DNA of 34,282 bases from assembly GCF_030068445.1 (NCBI RefSeq), contig NZ_JAQPOK010000066.1, positions 1-34,282 on the forward strand, written 5' to 3'. Position 1 is the stretch's first letter. Each line of letters opens with the position of its first letter. Below the pieces are notes generated by a model, which had not been told where the DNA came from, made no database searches, and saw only the letters and a list, made by a program, of their open reading frames with translations. Shown here piece by piece: positions 26,101-32,806 of the stretch. The stretch comes from Roseofilum halophilum BLCC-M91 (lineage in GTDB: Bacteria > Cyanobacteriota > Cyanobacteriia > Cyanobacteriales > Desertifilaceae). The position numbers and the translations under genes were made by a program.

Positions 26101-28707
26101 GGTACTTTTGTCTAAGGCAGAAGCAAGTAAGGGATTAACTAGGCGATCGCCTAATACGTTAGTCCCATCCTTATACACAACTCCAGGATACCGGAGCGCC
26201 GCTTGATATTGTAAGAGACTTAGATTAAACGCACTAGCGTTCCAACTGAAAACCTCACCATTTTTTGAGTTACTTGAATCACTTGTTGCATCCGTTGGAT
26301 CGTAGTAGTTAGCCACGCAAGCGAGGGGCGTTTGATGAGTTGTATCCTCTTCATAGCCATTATCCGCAAAAGCGCTATCACTGTGGTGATAAACGACTGA
26401 TGCTCGCATCCTTAGATAAGGACGAGTGGTGTTGTTTGCTGAGTCCACTGATACCGAATCCGTTGTGGGATTATTATCATGGTCAAACATAACTTCAGAA
26501 TGATTTTTAGCCACCGGGAAATAATCAGGCCAGATAACCGTATTTTTATCATCCCCTTCTTCGTCTAGAGTCGGTGCAGTTTTAGTGCTATTCGCTCCCG
26601 GTAAATAAATCCCAGCACCGGTAATCACTCTCAAACCACCGACATTATCAAATTTATCTTTTGGTGCAGTAGCTGCATCAATTTCCCATTGTCCATCCCG
26701 CGATAGGTCGCCTAAATCGGGCAAAGTCGTCACTTGAGACTGCCGAGTACGGTCTTTATCGGAGTCCTCTCCTGAACCTGACTTGCGCCATTTTACTGCT
26801 CCCGTACTATCTTTAACAACTTGCTTCGCTTGGCTTCCTGAGACCAAAAGACCGCTCTCGTTATCATAGATAGTCTCTGGTAAATTATTACCGACTAAAA
26901 CTCGGTCTCCAATCCGTTCTTCTTTACCATCGAGTTCTTCCGGATTTGTTGCTGGAATTCGAGTCAGTTCTAACTCTAGCTTTTTAGTGCTATCCGTTCT
27001 CGACACCATATAGGTTGTAGCATTGTTCTCTGGATCGACGGGGAACATCCACTGACGAGGGGGCCGCAGGGGATCAAGTCCCGTTGTATCCGGATCTGAA
27101 CCATGAGAGAGGGCAAAGAAAGTTTTTGCTTTAGCTTCTGTGTCAATTGGCACTAATATGCCGCCAGTTCCTATCCCCGTTCCACTGGAGATTGTGGGAA
27201 TAAATTTGGCATCATCCCCAGGCTGAACTTCAATGTAGGGGACTTGGCGAGTCAGTTTTTTGAAGTATTGGGTGTAGTAATCTTTAGCTTCTCGCTCGGT
27301 AACGTCGGTGGCAGCTCTACCGGCGAGAAGTTCTTTAGGATAAGCACCTGTGCCTAACTGCATGGCAGCATTGACTAAGTAGGAAATCCGTTCATTATAA
27401 GCTTTGTTATTGTATAGAGATTCTTTAGCACTTAGCGTTTCAGTAGTAACGGTGACTTCTTTACCAAAATTCTCATTAACATCCGGATCGTTGCCTTCTC
27501 CCTGAAATAGGTGAATTTCGTCTACTGGATCGGTTCCATTAGCAAACTCAAAGTCATCATAGCGGTTATTACCCACATTGCCGCCTACAAGAATTTTGCT
27601 GCTTTCTGGGTCATAGAAACAGGAGTCTTTACTGCTGACGAGGAAGAATTTAGTTTCAAAATTCTTGACATTTTTCCCTTTCCCTACCATGAGGTTAGCG
27701 TTGGTCATAATCCGACCATTGAAGAACTGGTCACTACCCGCAAACATCAGTAAATCATCTTGGTAGACTACAGCATTATTGGCTAGGGGAATGCGACTCC
27801 AGTCTTGTTGATATTCGAGGGCGGAAAATCCTTTGCTTCCTCCTGGAAAGAGTTCATATTCATTGGCATCTAGACCGGTGGGTAGTCCACCATTGGCATC
27901 TGGCCCAATGGGTACGGTGGCAGCATAAACAAAGAAGGCTTTTTTCAGTTTTTGCTCGTTGGGCAATTTAAACCAGTCGGAGTCACCCACTAAGCTGGCT
28001 CCCCCTCCGGTGTTATTGGCACATTGGGAGCTACTGGCCCCTTCCATGGGGAGGTTCCGGGCTTCTAGGGGGTTTCTTGCGCGGGTAAATTCACCTCCTG
28101 AAGTAGTGGGGTTACGGAAGAGAATGGTGTAGAGGGTGTAACTATCGAATTTCCCGTTATTGTCGGTATCGACTGGGAATTTCCAGGCGGTGTTTACGGT
28201 TTCGTCAGCCTTGGTATTTTTAGTTGCGCCACTATCTGCTTCTCCTATGTTGTCATCATCATCAATGTCAAAGGCCAACTTCAGGGGCACTTCATCCCCA
28301 AAGGTGTACGCTTCAATTCCATTGCCTAGACCTCCAAACGAACTCATAAATGCGATGTCCGATGGGGTTCCCCTAGGAATATTGGGGTCATCAAAAATAG
28401 CAGCTATCTTGGCTTTTGCTCTATCCAATGCGGGTGCGGTGGCGTTGAGGGTAGCTTCATTCACCCGGAAGTTGTGGGCGTTTTTGGCTCTGTCGGTGGA
28501 GCGCAGCAACATGGCGAGGGTGAGCAGGGAGACCACGAGCATTACCATGGTGACGGTGGGGAGGACAAAGCCAGTTTGTCTCTGATGACCGACTCCGAAG
28601 AGACCGCGTAATCCTCGTTGGATAAAACGAGAGAGGGGTCGAGTGAGGGTTTTCCCGAGGTTGAGGAAACTATTCCGGAGATGTCTGAGTAGGCGTTGGA
28701 TAGACAT
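23197..28707 (-). CDS. hpsA: Hormogonium polysaccharide biosynthesis protein HpsA
   Basis: A giant exported protein of 1836 residues from the ATG at 28707, which has AGGA 8 nt upstream; the frame runs on to a GTG at 28767. A basic N-terminus is followed by a prepilin-like segment QTGFVLPTVTMVMLVVSL, without the Glu+5 of true pilins, then a very long Asp/Asn/Ser/Thr-rich extracellular part. Several DxDxxG loops resemble EF-hand/dockerin calcium sites (DTDNNGKFD, DADKSGTVD, DLNKDNSIS). The size and N-terminal layout match HpsA of filamentous cyanobacteria, the first gene of the hps locus, needed for gliding. It leads a four-gene pseudopilin operon. Confidence 0.85.
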   Translation of the reverse strand: MSIQRLLRHLRNSFLNLGKTLTRPLSRFIQRGLRGLFGVGHQRQTGFVLPTVTMVMLVVSLLTLAMLLRSTDRAKNAHNFRVNEATLNATAPALDRAKAKIAAIFDDPNIPRGTPSDIAFMSSFGGLGNGIEAYTFGDEVPLKLAFDIDDDDNIGEADSGATKNTKADETVNTAWKFPVDTDNNGKFDSYTLYTILFRNPTTSGGEFTRARNPLEARNLPMEGASSSQCANNTGGGASLVGDSDWFKLPNEQKLKKAFFVYAATVPIGPDANGGLPTGLDANEYELFPGGSKGFSALEYQQDWSRIPLANNAVVYQDDLLMFAGSDQFFNGRIMTNANLMVGKGKNVKNFETKFFLVSSKDSCFYDPESSKILVGGNVGNNRYDDFEFANGTDPVDEIHLFQGEGNDPDVNENFGKEVTVTTETLSAKESLYNNKAYNERISYLVNAAMQLGTGAYPKELLAGRAATDVTEREAKDYYTQYFKKLTRQVPYIEVQPGDDAKFIPTISSGTGIGTGGILVPIDTEAKAKTFFALSHGSDPDTTGLDPLRPPRQWMFPVDPENNATTYMVSRTDSTKKLELELTRIPATNPEELDGKEERIGDRVLVGNNLPETIYDNESGLLVSGSQAKQVVKDSTGAVKWRKSGSGEDSDKDRTRQSQVTTLPDLGDLSRDGQWEIDAATAPKDKFDNVGGLRVITGAGIYLPGANSTKTAPTLDEEGDDKNTVIWPDYFPVAKNHSEVMFDHDNNPTTDSVSVDSANNTTRPYLRMRASVVYHHSDSAFADNGYEEDTTHQTPLACVANYYDPTDATSDSSNSKNGEVFSWNASAFNLSLLQYQAALRYPGVVYKDGTNVLGDRLVNPLLASALDKSTSASSTDRTLAEQTAVDAAVCATMIMNGGSSSSNIPANAIKEVAFLDARQIKANDVHSLKVTGGGSGIYTLESGMPDPDFEVGDQVTIEEYQRTDAVDKNIPKIVRGEITAISGDNITVSTTDAVYADSSPAISADGTGWITESLSSRYDLPIEERYPLEIRATQIDLDQLRQERRGSFSDPEEYLLPNSGIIYATREDALPDQTVWVEDGTETTKRTGDAEPDLPQSSTDFKLDPTRHPNGILLMNGSALNRGTTNDYRAEEKGFILATDLPVYIKGDFNLHKSGADLSVEEFTEDLNKTTYANFYTRSTLEAKFACRKDQPGCDGDGDTWRSATVFADAVTLLSDNFEFGYRSDGNYDLNNNQGDARSIAKRRNNGFYTNDFAASRNFTDADYSGSGGSPSSYFTNFVTPVQRRVNFPEYVMEICEKLPVSECEPKDWHIIGYDADKSGTVDTTSINEIGGLKLDLDQSGDTATFSTTATSVDEASFGISLNNDGTLETIDPSTVTNEDGLGIDLNKDNSISGSVAENEIKIKASELPFLDRYLGIATKKVDLQSGTTVTPPTDATLVKFPRRIAFLRNGDNELVFGPNDTPIALGINGSSEVGYYSYGALASPVLPGKYGNAISELSLTPTFEPTVTDGVPQPIGNALWFRTTSYPTDPKIPNAPGNEGWRYHSERYLAYSNDLSTDSTVQPLLIPILQIHAPTASPEATSGADGRPMEVDGSIASNGTFTIEKNSNKDSLETDWVQHANTGGTTFNLVFVSGDTPGRPDELNRSLGNFPRFLEDWKGVNANITGSFIQKGRSVYATGPTDSVLNSESTVTNGIYGKQMGLFDEDQFYAAGNASGILPFYNAPKRPWGFDVALLTQAPDLFAQRFAIKDDTPPNEFYREVKRDDEWVQTLLCAAQPDKRVNPADNTQTVTQAGGYEDAGDPYDKDVKITENDTAVNYQFAISADQRPNTCPVPNN

Positions 28708-29378
28708 AGAAGCTGTCCTAGACTTGGAAGAGGATAGATGCGATACAAGCCCTGATTTTTTCACCACAGGGGTTGGGAAGGGTTGAAGGCCCAGAAGAAT
28801 GGGTTCTTCTCTGTAGTGCCGTGACAGAGCTAATTGGGTACTTTAGGAATGGGAGTGTCTCGCTCGCTAGAGGAAGGCAGCGAGCAAGATGCTCGCACTA
28901 CTCGCTTTGCCTGATTTTAGGGGTGTCACGGCGGTAGGGTCTTCTAACTGAGTAGAAAGACTACGGGGTTAAGAAGAATGGAGAATCGGTATTTAGGGAT
29001 TCTCTTTATCTGTCTTAACAAATTTTTGGGGTAACCATCAACGGTAAATTCACCGTTGATGTAGCACTTGGTTCTGGTTAGGCGGTAAGGTGGGCAGTGC
29101 CAGCCTTACCTCTTGGTTGGGTTTCACTTCGTTTAACCCAACCAAGAGTTACCCTAGGTTTAGGTTACCCAGGGGGGAAGGAGAAATTAAAAGTTAGAAA
29201 TTAAAAGTTAGAAATTAAAAGCGGTGGGGGCGGGTTTCCGCTTCGCGGACATGAATACAATATTGGTTGGTGGGTGTCTTATATTTGGGTAAAACCCGCC
29301 CCTACAGGGTTTTTGGTCTGTTGCGAAGAATGATTGTTTTAGGGGGTTTGGAGACCAAACCCCTATGGGTTACGGAAA
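28708..29378. other. Repeat-rich gene-free region upstream of hpsA
   Basis: No coding frame is supported in these 671 bp; they must include the hpsA promoter. They hold an inverted pair GCCGTGACA (28818-28826) / TGTCACGGC (28924-28932) with a GCGAGCA-AGA-TGCTCGC hairpin nested at 28880-28896. A 14-bp perfect stem CTCTTGGTTGGGTT / AACCCAACCAAGAG spans 29110-29148. About three copies of AGAAATTAAAAGTT lie at 29182-29221. A GGGGTTTGG-AGA-CCAAACCCC hairpin sits at 29343-29363, just past the rpmB stop codon. Confidence 0.65.
29227..29302. repeat. 76-bp MITE-like element with 11-bp perfect terminal inverted repeats
   Basis: GGGGCGGGTTT (29227-29237) and AAACCCGCCCC (29292-29302) are perfect inverted ends. 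Inside is the hairpin core TCCGC-GAA-GCGGA (minus strand), also found as TCTGC-GAA-GCAGA near 8812-8824. No coding capacity. The form fits a miniature non-autonomous repeat. Confidence 0.6.
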
Positions 29379-29615
29379 TTAATAGTGGTTGAGGTTGATG
29401 CCAGCTTGTTTGGCCATGGCTTGGATGCCTTTGGTTTCTAGGGTTTTGATGGCTTTGGTGGAGAGTTTGAGTTTGACCCAACGGTTGCCTTCGGGCCACC
29501 AGACGCGCTTGCTCTGAAGGTTGACTTCTTGGCGTTTTTTGGTTCGTCTGTGGGAGTGGGAGATGGCGAAGCCGTTGTTGGCTTTTTTCTTTGTGAGTTG
29601 ACAGGTGCGGGACAT
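29379..29615 (-). CDS. rpmB: 50S ribosomal protein L28
   Basis: A 78-residue protein starting [20 protein letters not shown], with [20 protein letters not shown] and the ending [19 protein letters not shown]: a normal-length bacterial L28. It is a basic large-subunit protein. It is monocistronic; its upstream region runs at once into the large minisatellite at 29665-30289, leaving about 50 bp for a promoter before the repeats begin. Confidence 0.96.
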   Translation of the reverse strand: MSRTCQLTKKKANNGFAISHSHRRTKKRQEVNLQSKRVWWPEGNRWVKLKLSTKAIKTLETKGIQAMAKQAGINLNHY

Positions 29616-29650
29616 GGGTTACCTCTTTTTTTGCTGCAATCTCTTATTGT

Positions 29651-30099
29651 AGCGCTACGCGCTGGTAATGGGGAATGGGTAATGGGTAATGGGGAATGGG
29701 TAATGGGTGATGGGTGATGGGTAATGGGTGATGGGTGATGGGTGATGGGTGATGGGGAACGGGTGATGGGGAACGGGTGATGGGGAATGGGTGATGGGTG
29801 ATGGGGAACGGGTGATGGGTGATGGGTGATGGGTGATGGGGAACGGGTGATGGGTGATGGGTGATGGGTGATGGGGAACGGGTGATGGGGAATGGGTGAT
29901 GGGGAATTGGTGATGGGTAATGGGGAATTGGTGATGGGTGATGGGTGATGGGGAATTGGTGATGGGTAATGGGGAATTGGTGATGGGGAATTGGTGATGG
30001 GTGATGGGGAATTGGTGATGGGTAATGGGGAATTGGTGATGGGGAATTGGTGATGGGTGATGGGGAATTGGTGATGGGGAATTGGTGATGGGGAGTTGG
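29651..30099 (+). repeat. Large G-rich minisatellite (GGGTGATG / GGGGAATTGGTGATG units)
   Basis: After a GTAGCGCTACGCGC head, about 435 bp consist of variants of GGTAATGG, GGTGATGG, GGGGAACGGGTGATG and GGGGAATTGGTGATG. Frames across it (for example Ser-Pro-Ile-Thr-His repeats) are artefacts of the repeat. Runs such as GGGTGATGGGTGATGGGTGA have four closely spaced G3 tracts and meet the usual G-quadruplex pattern. Confidence 0.9.
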
Positions 30100-30123
30100 T
30101 CAACAAGCGAGCAAGATGCTCGC

Positions 30124-30289
30124 ATTCCCTCCATTCCTCCATTACCTCCATTCCTCCATTCCTCCATTCCCTCCATTCCTCCATTCCTTCATTCCCTCCA
30201 TTCCCCCCATTCCCCCCATTCCCCCATTCCTCCATTCCCCCATTCCCCCATTCCCCCATTCCCCCATTCCCCCATTCCCCTATTCTTCC
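30124..30289 (+). repeat. C-rich minisatellite (CCATTCCCC / CCATTCCT units)
   Basis: About 165 bp of CCATTCCTCC- and CCATTCCCC-type units, directly after the hairpin GCGAGCA-AGA-TGCTCGC at 30107-30123. Its complement (GGGGAATGG) is close to the units of the array to the left, so the two arrays form an imperfect giant inverted repeat. It runs up to and over the stop codon of the TPR gene (30280-30282). Confidence 0.9.
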
Positions 30290-31083
30290 TGGTTCATGAG
30301 GCGATTGATTTCGTCTTTGTATTCGGGGGGGGCGAGGGTGGTGGCGTTGGCGAAGAGGGGTTTGGCTTGGTCGGGTTTGCCTTGGCGTTGGAGGACGATC
30401 GCCTTTCCGAGCAGTGGACGAAAGTCGGTTTCATTTTCTTCGATGGCTCGATCGTAGACGGCGATCGCTTCTTCATACCTTTCTAAGTCGGCATAGACGC
30501 GCCCTAACAGGAGTTTAACGGAGGCTGTATCGATGGTTCCGGCTTGGGTTTCGTTGGCTGCGGTGGCTTTTTGCAGGGTTTCTTCTAATACCCCGATCGC
30601 CGCTTGGGGATTTTTTTGCTGGAGTTGCAGGTCAACTAACCCTTGCAGGGCGGTCATTTCTCCGGGGTTTTGGCTTAAAACTTGCCGATAGATCTGTGCG
30701 GCACTGTCGGGATGTCCAGTGTAATTCTTGGCTTCTGCTAACAGGACGTGATACTGGACATCTTGGGGGTTGAGTTGGACTAATTTTTCTAAGGGGGCGA
30801 TCGCTCCTGGAATATCCCGTAATTCTAACCGTACATCCAACAATCCCCTCAACACGCTTTGATTTTCCGGTTCCCGCTCCAAAACCAACTCATAGCCGCG
30901 TTCCTGAGCTTCTAATTTTGCTTGACGAGAGGTTAATGTTGGAGTCGGGGAAGCCTCAGAACTGGCCGAACTGGAGGCACGAAAGGCTTCTGTGATCGGG
31001 GGAATGGTTGAAACCCCCAACAGGGCGACAACCGCTAAAATCAAAATGGCATTGATTACCCAACTACTACGCTTAATCGTCAC
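30280..31083 (-). CDS. Membrane-anchored tetratricopeptide-repeat protein
   Basis: A 267-residue protein. One N-terminal membrane segment (WVINAILILAVVALLGVS, about residues 8-25) anchors it, followed by a Ser/Thr/Ala linker and four to five TPR units. Examples are ALLDVRLELRDIPGAIAPLE, then LAEAKNYTGHPDSAAQIYRQ, and EEAIAVYDRAIEENETDFRP. TPRs mediate protein-protein contact. Small anchored TPR proteins include photosystem assembly factors such as Ycf37, but this one is longer and I do not assign it. The start codon is GTG at 31083 with AGGA 7 nt upstream. Both flanks carry GGGGAATGG-type tandem repeats in inverted orientation. Confidence 0.82.
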   Translation of the reverse strand: MTIKRSSWVINAILILAVVALLGVSTIPPITEAFRASSSASSEASPTPTLTSRQAKLEAQERGYELVLEREPENQSVLRGLLDVRLELRDIPGAIAPLEKLVQLNPQDVQYHVLLAEAKNYTGHPDSAAQIYRQVLSQNPGEMTALQGLVDLQLQQKNPQAAIGVLEETLQKATAANETQAGTIDTASVKLLLGRVYADLERYEEAIAVYDRAIEENETDFRPLLGKAIVLQRQGKPDQAKPLFANATTLAPPEYKDEINRLMNQEE

Positions 31084-31111
31084 ACCAATTTCCTCGAACT
31101 CTTCTAATTAT

Positions 31112-31152
31112 TGTAAGGGAATGGGGGAATGGGGGAATGGGGAGTGGGGGAA
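31112..31152 (+). repeat. Short GGGGGAATGG tandem array upstream of the TPR gene
   Basis: Four or five copies of GGGGGAATGG-type units. They are the reverse complement of the CCATTCCCC units at 30124-30289, so the TPR gene is framed by inverted arrays of the same unit. Confidence 0.75.
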
Positions 31153-31320
31153 TGGGAAATCTTGAAAGAGTTCGGATTTACTCGGTTTGGGCTTGCATAG
31201 AAGTATGGGAAATCCAACCCCTTGTTATAATGGGCTTTTCCTGTTGGTAACCCTGGCTTTATGCTAAGGGTTTCAGTTTAACTGCCTATCTCCTATCTAC
31301 TCCTCGCCCATTGGTCAAGC

Positions 31321-32091
31321 ATGTCTTCTCATATCTCTGCATCTTCTTCCGTATCCTCAGAGCAGCAATTTCAACCCATTCCTGCTCCCTCTGAACCCTT
31401 ACAATACCGGGCTATTGGCTTAATTCGCGGCCGGTATTATCCTGGAGATCGCTTAACTCAGGGAACCCTGATCGCATCAGATGGTACAGAAATTGATGCG
31501 GTTTTGCTGGGTCGAATGATGAGCTTACTGAAAAAACATTTAGATTTGGAAGTCGAGCATCTCTGGGTCGTCTATCCCCGCACCCGGGAGAAAGACGATC
31601 CTTTACATACGCAAATTATGGGAGTCTGGGAACCAGAAACCCTGGATTCTCCCGAACTGTCGGGGCAAAGTATTCATCCTTTGATTGGTGACAATTATTT
31701 CTCGATTCGCGGGGAAGTGGTGTTCCATTCTCTGGAAACGGGAGAGGTGAAGATTAAGATTAATCAAGCTCCGCGCAAGAAAGGGGAAAAGCCGCGATCG
31801 TTTAAGCTCACCCTAAAAGGGACTCTGATGGGTAGAATTTTGCACTATTTTTGGGAGTTCCATGTGGTCAGAGAAGGAGCGGATTTGGTGATTCAGGAGG
31901 CTTTATGTATAGGGCCAGTGTCTAGGGGGAGCAAACCGCGATCGCCTCGCTCTAGTGGTCGCCGCCAAGGAGGTTATTTTAAGCCCCGTAGCTCTGGCAG
32001 TCCTAAACCGGTTTTGTCCGGGTCAGGATCGCGTCCCCAGATAGCACCTCCCAAAAGGGGCGATCGCTGCCAACCTTCGCCAGAGTCTTAA
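31321..32091 (+). CDS. Conserved cyanobacterial hypothetical protein with basic Ser/Arg/Gly tail
   Basis: A 256-residue protein with no family that I recognise. Residues 25-195 look folded: YRAIGLIRGRYYPGDRLTQG, LLGRMMSLLKKHLDLEVEHL, then FSIRGEVVFHSLETGEVKIK and FKLTLKGTLMGRILHYFWEF. The last 55 residues are low-complexity and basic (SKPRSPRSSGRRQGGYFKPR), as in nucleic-acid-binding tails. No membrane segment. It is followed after 5 bp by the next plus-strand gene, so the two form an operon. Confidence 0.8.
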   Translation: MSSHISASSSVSSEQQFQPIPAPSEPLQYRAIGLIRGRYYPGDRLTQGTLIASDGTEIDAVLLGRMMSLLKKHLDLEVEHLWVVYPRTREKDDPLHTQIMGVWEPETLDSPELSGQSIHPLIGDNYFSIRGEVVFHSLETGEVKIKINQAPRKKGEKPRSFKLTLKGTLMGRILHYFWEFHVVREGADLVIQEALCIGPVSRGSKPRSPRSSGRRQGGYFKPRSSGSPKPVLSGSGSRPQIAPPKRGDRCQPSPES

Positions 32092-32096
32092 AGACT

Positions 32097-32624
32097 ATGG
32101 CAATTGTCATTTGTCCGGGGTTTCATCCTCCCTCTTTAACGGATTGCTTCCTGGAAAGGATGGATCTGCCCGCTCCCCAAGTCATCTGCACTGGATTTCC
32201 TTTAGATGGAGGGAGCCATTTTAGGGAGTGGGTCAAAATATGGGGAAATCCCGAAAGATCGGCGTATACAATTACGGTGATTAGTTATAGTGCGGGCAGC
32301 GTAGGGGCGATCGCCGCCAGTTGGCTCTGGCATCAAGCCGGGGGTCAGATTCAAGCTTTGATTGCTGTGGATGCCTGGGGGGTAGTGTTAACGGGGCCTT
32401 TCCCCATTTATCGCCTCAGCCATGATTACTTTACCCATTGGAGTTCGAGTCTTTTGGGAACAGGAGATGGGGGATTTTATGCCGATCCGGGAGTGGATCA
32501 TTGGCAGTTATGGCGATCGCCCCATCAGGCGATCGGTTACCGTCAAATCTACCATCAGACCAGGTGGGAAAAGACCACCGCCCGTGACTTTATTCAATCC
32601 TTATCAGATCCCCTTTCTCCTTGA
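32097..32624 (+). CDS. Small alpha/beta-hydrolase-like hypothetical protein
   Basis: A 175-residue protein. It starts on a hydrophobic strand (MAIVICPGFHPP), typical of an alpha/beta hydrolase. VISYSAGSVGAIAASWLW follows, where SYSAGS looks like a nucleophile elbow with Ser in the centre, and a possible late acid/base pair is in ADPGVDHWQLW. The fold call is by eye; a full triad is not proven and the protein is shorter than most members. It sits 5 bp after the 256-residue hypothetical gene and upstream of gltA on the same strand, separated from gltA by about 180 bp. Confidence 0.72.
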   Translation: MAIVICPGFHPPSLTDCFLERMDLPAPQVICTGFPLDGGSHFREWVKIWGNPERSAYTITVISYSAGSVGAIAASWLWHQAGGQIQALIAVDAWGVVLTGPFPIYRLSHDYFTHWSSSLLGTGDGGFYADPGVDHWQLWRSPHQAIGYRQIYHQTRWEKTTARDFIQSLSDPLSP

Positions 32625-32732
32625 TGATGTGCTACTAGCCCATTATCATCTCTTCCCTTTACCCAGCAACCCTTTCAACCCATCCCCATCAGCCCTCAGT
32701 AAGGGAACATTTTCCAGAATTGGAATTTTGTG

Positions 32733-32746
32733 TAAAGGAGCATACC
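32733..32746. promoter_or_regulatory. Candidate NtcA site upstream of gltA
   Basis: GTA-AAGGAGCA-TAC exactly matches the NtcA consensus GTAN8TAC. A TAN3T-type -10 (TACTCT, 32765-32770) follows 18 bp later, slightly closer than the usual 20-24 bp. The site is 61 bp before the gltA start codon. Confidence 0.5.
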
Positions 32747-32806
32747 TTTTCTAAAAGGTTCTGGTACTCTGGGACAGTACACTTCACAGGCATGGTAAGG
32801 AAAACT

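Noticed and set aside
29438-30259. Long open frame rich in Ser-Pro-Ile-Thr-His repeats, with further overlapping frames on both strands
   Set aside because: It is open only because the minisatellite unit lacks stops; the frame overlaps the real rpmB gene and ends as out-of-frame L28 sequence. No start signal.
29656-30289. CRISPR array
   Set aside because: Units are 7-15 bp without unique spacers of constant size; it is a minisatellite.
32720-32806. 29-residue N-terminal extension of citrate synthase
   Set aside because: It runs through the candidate NtcA site and promoter; the ATG at 32807 has AAGG upstream and fits family length.
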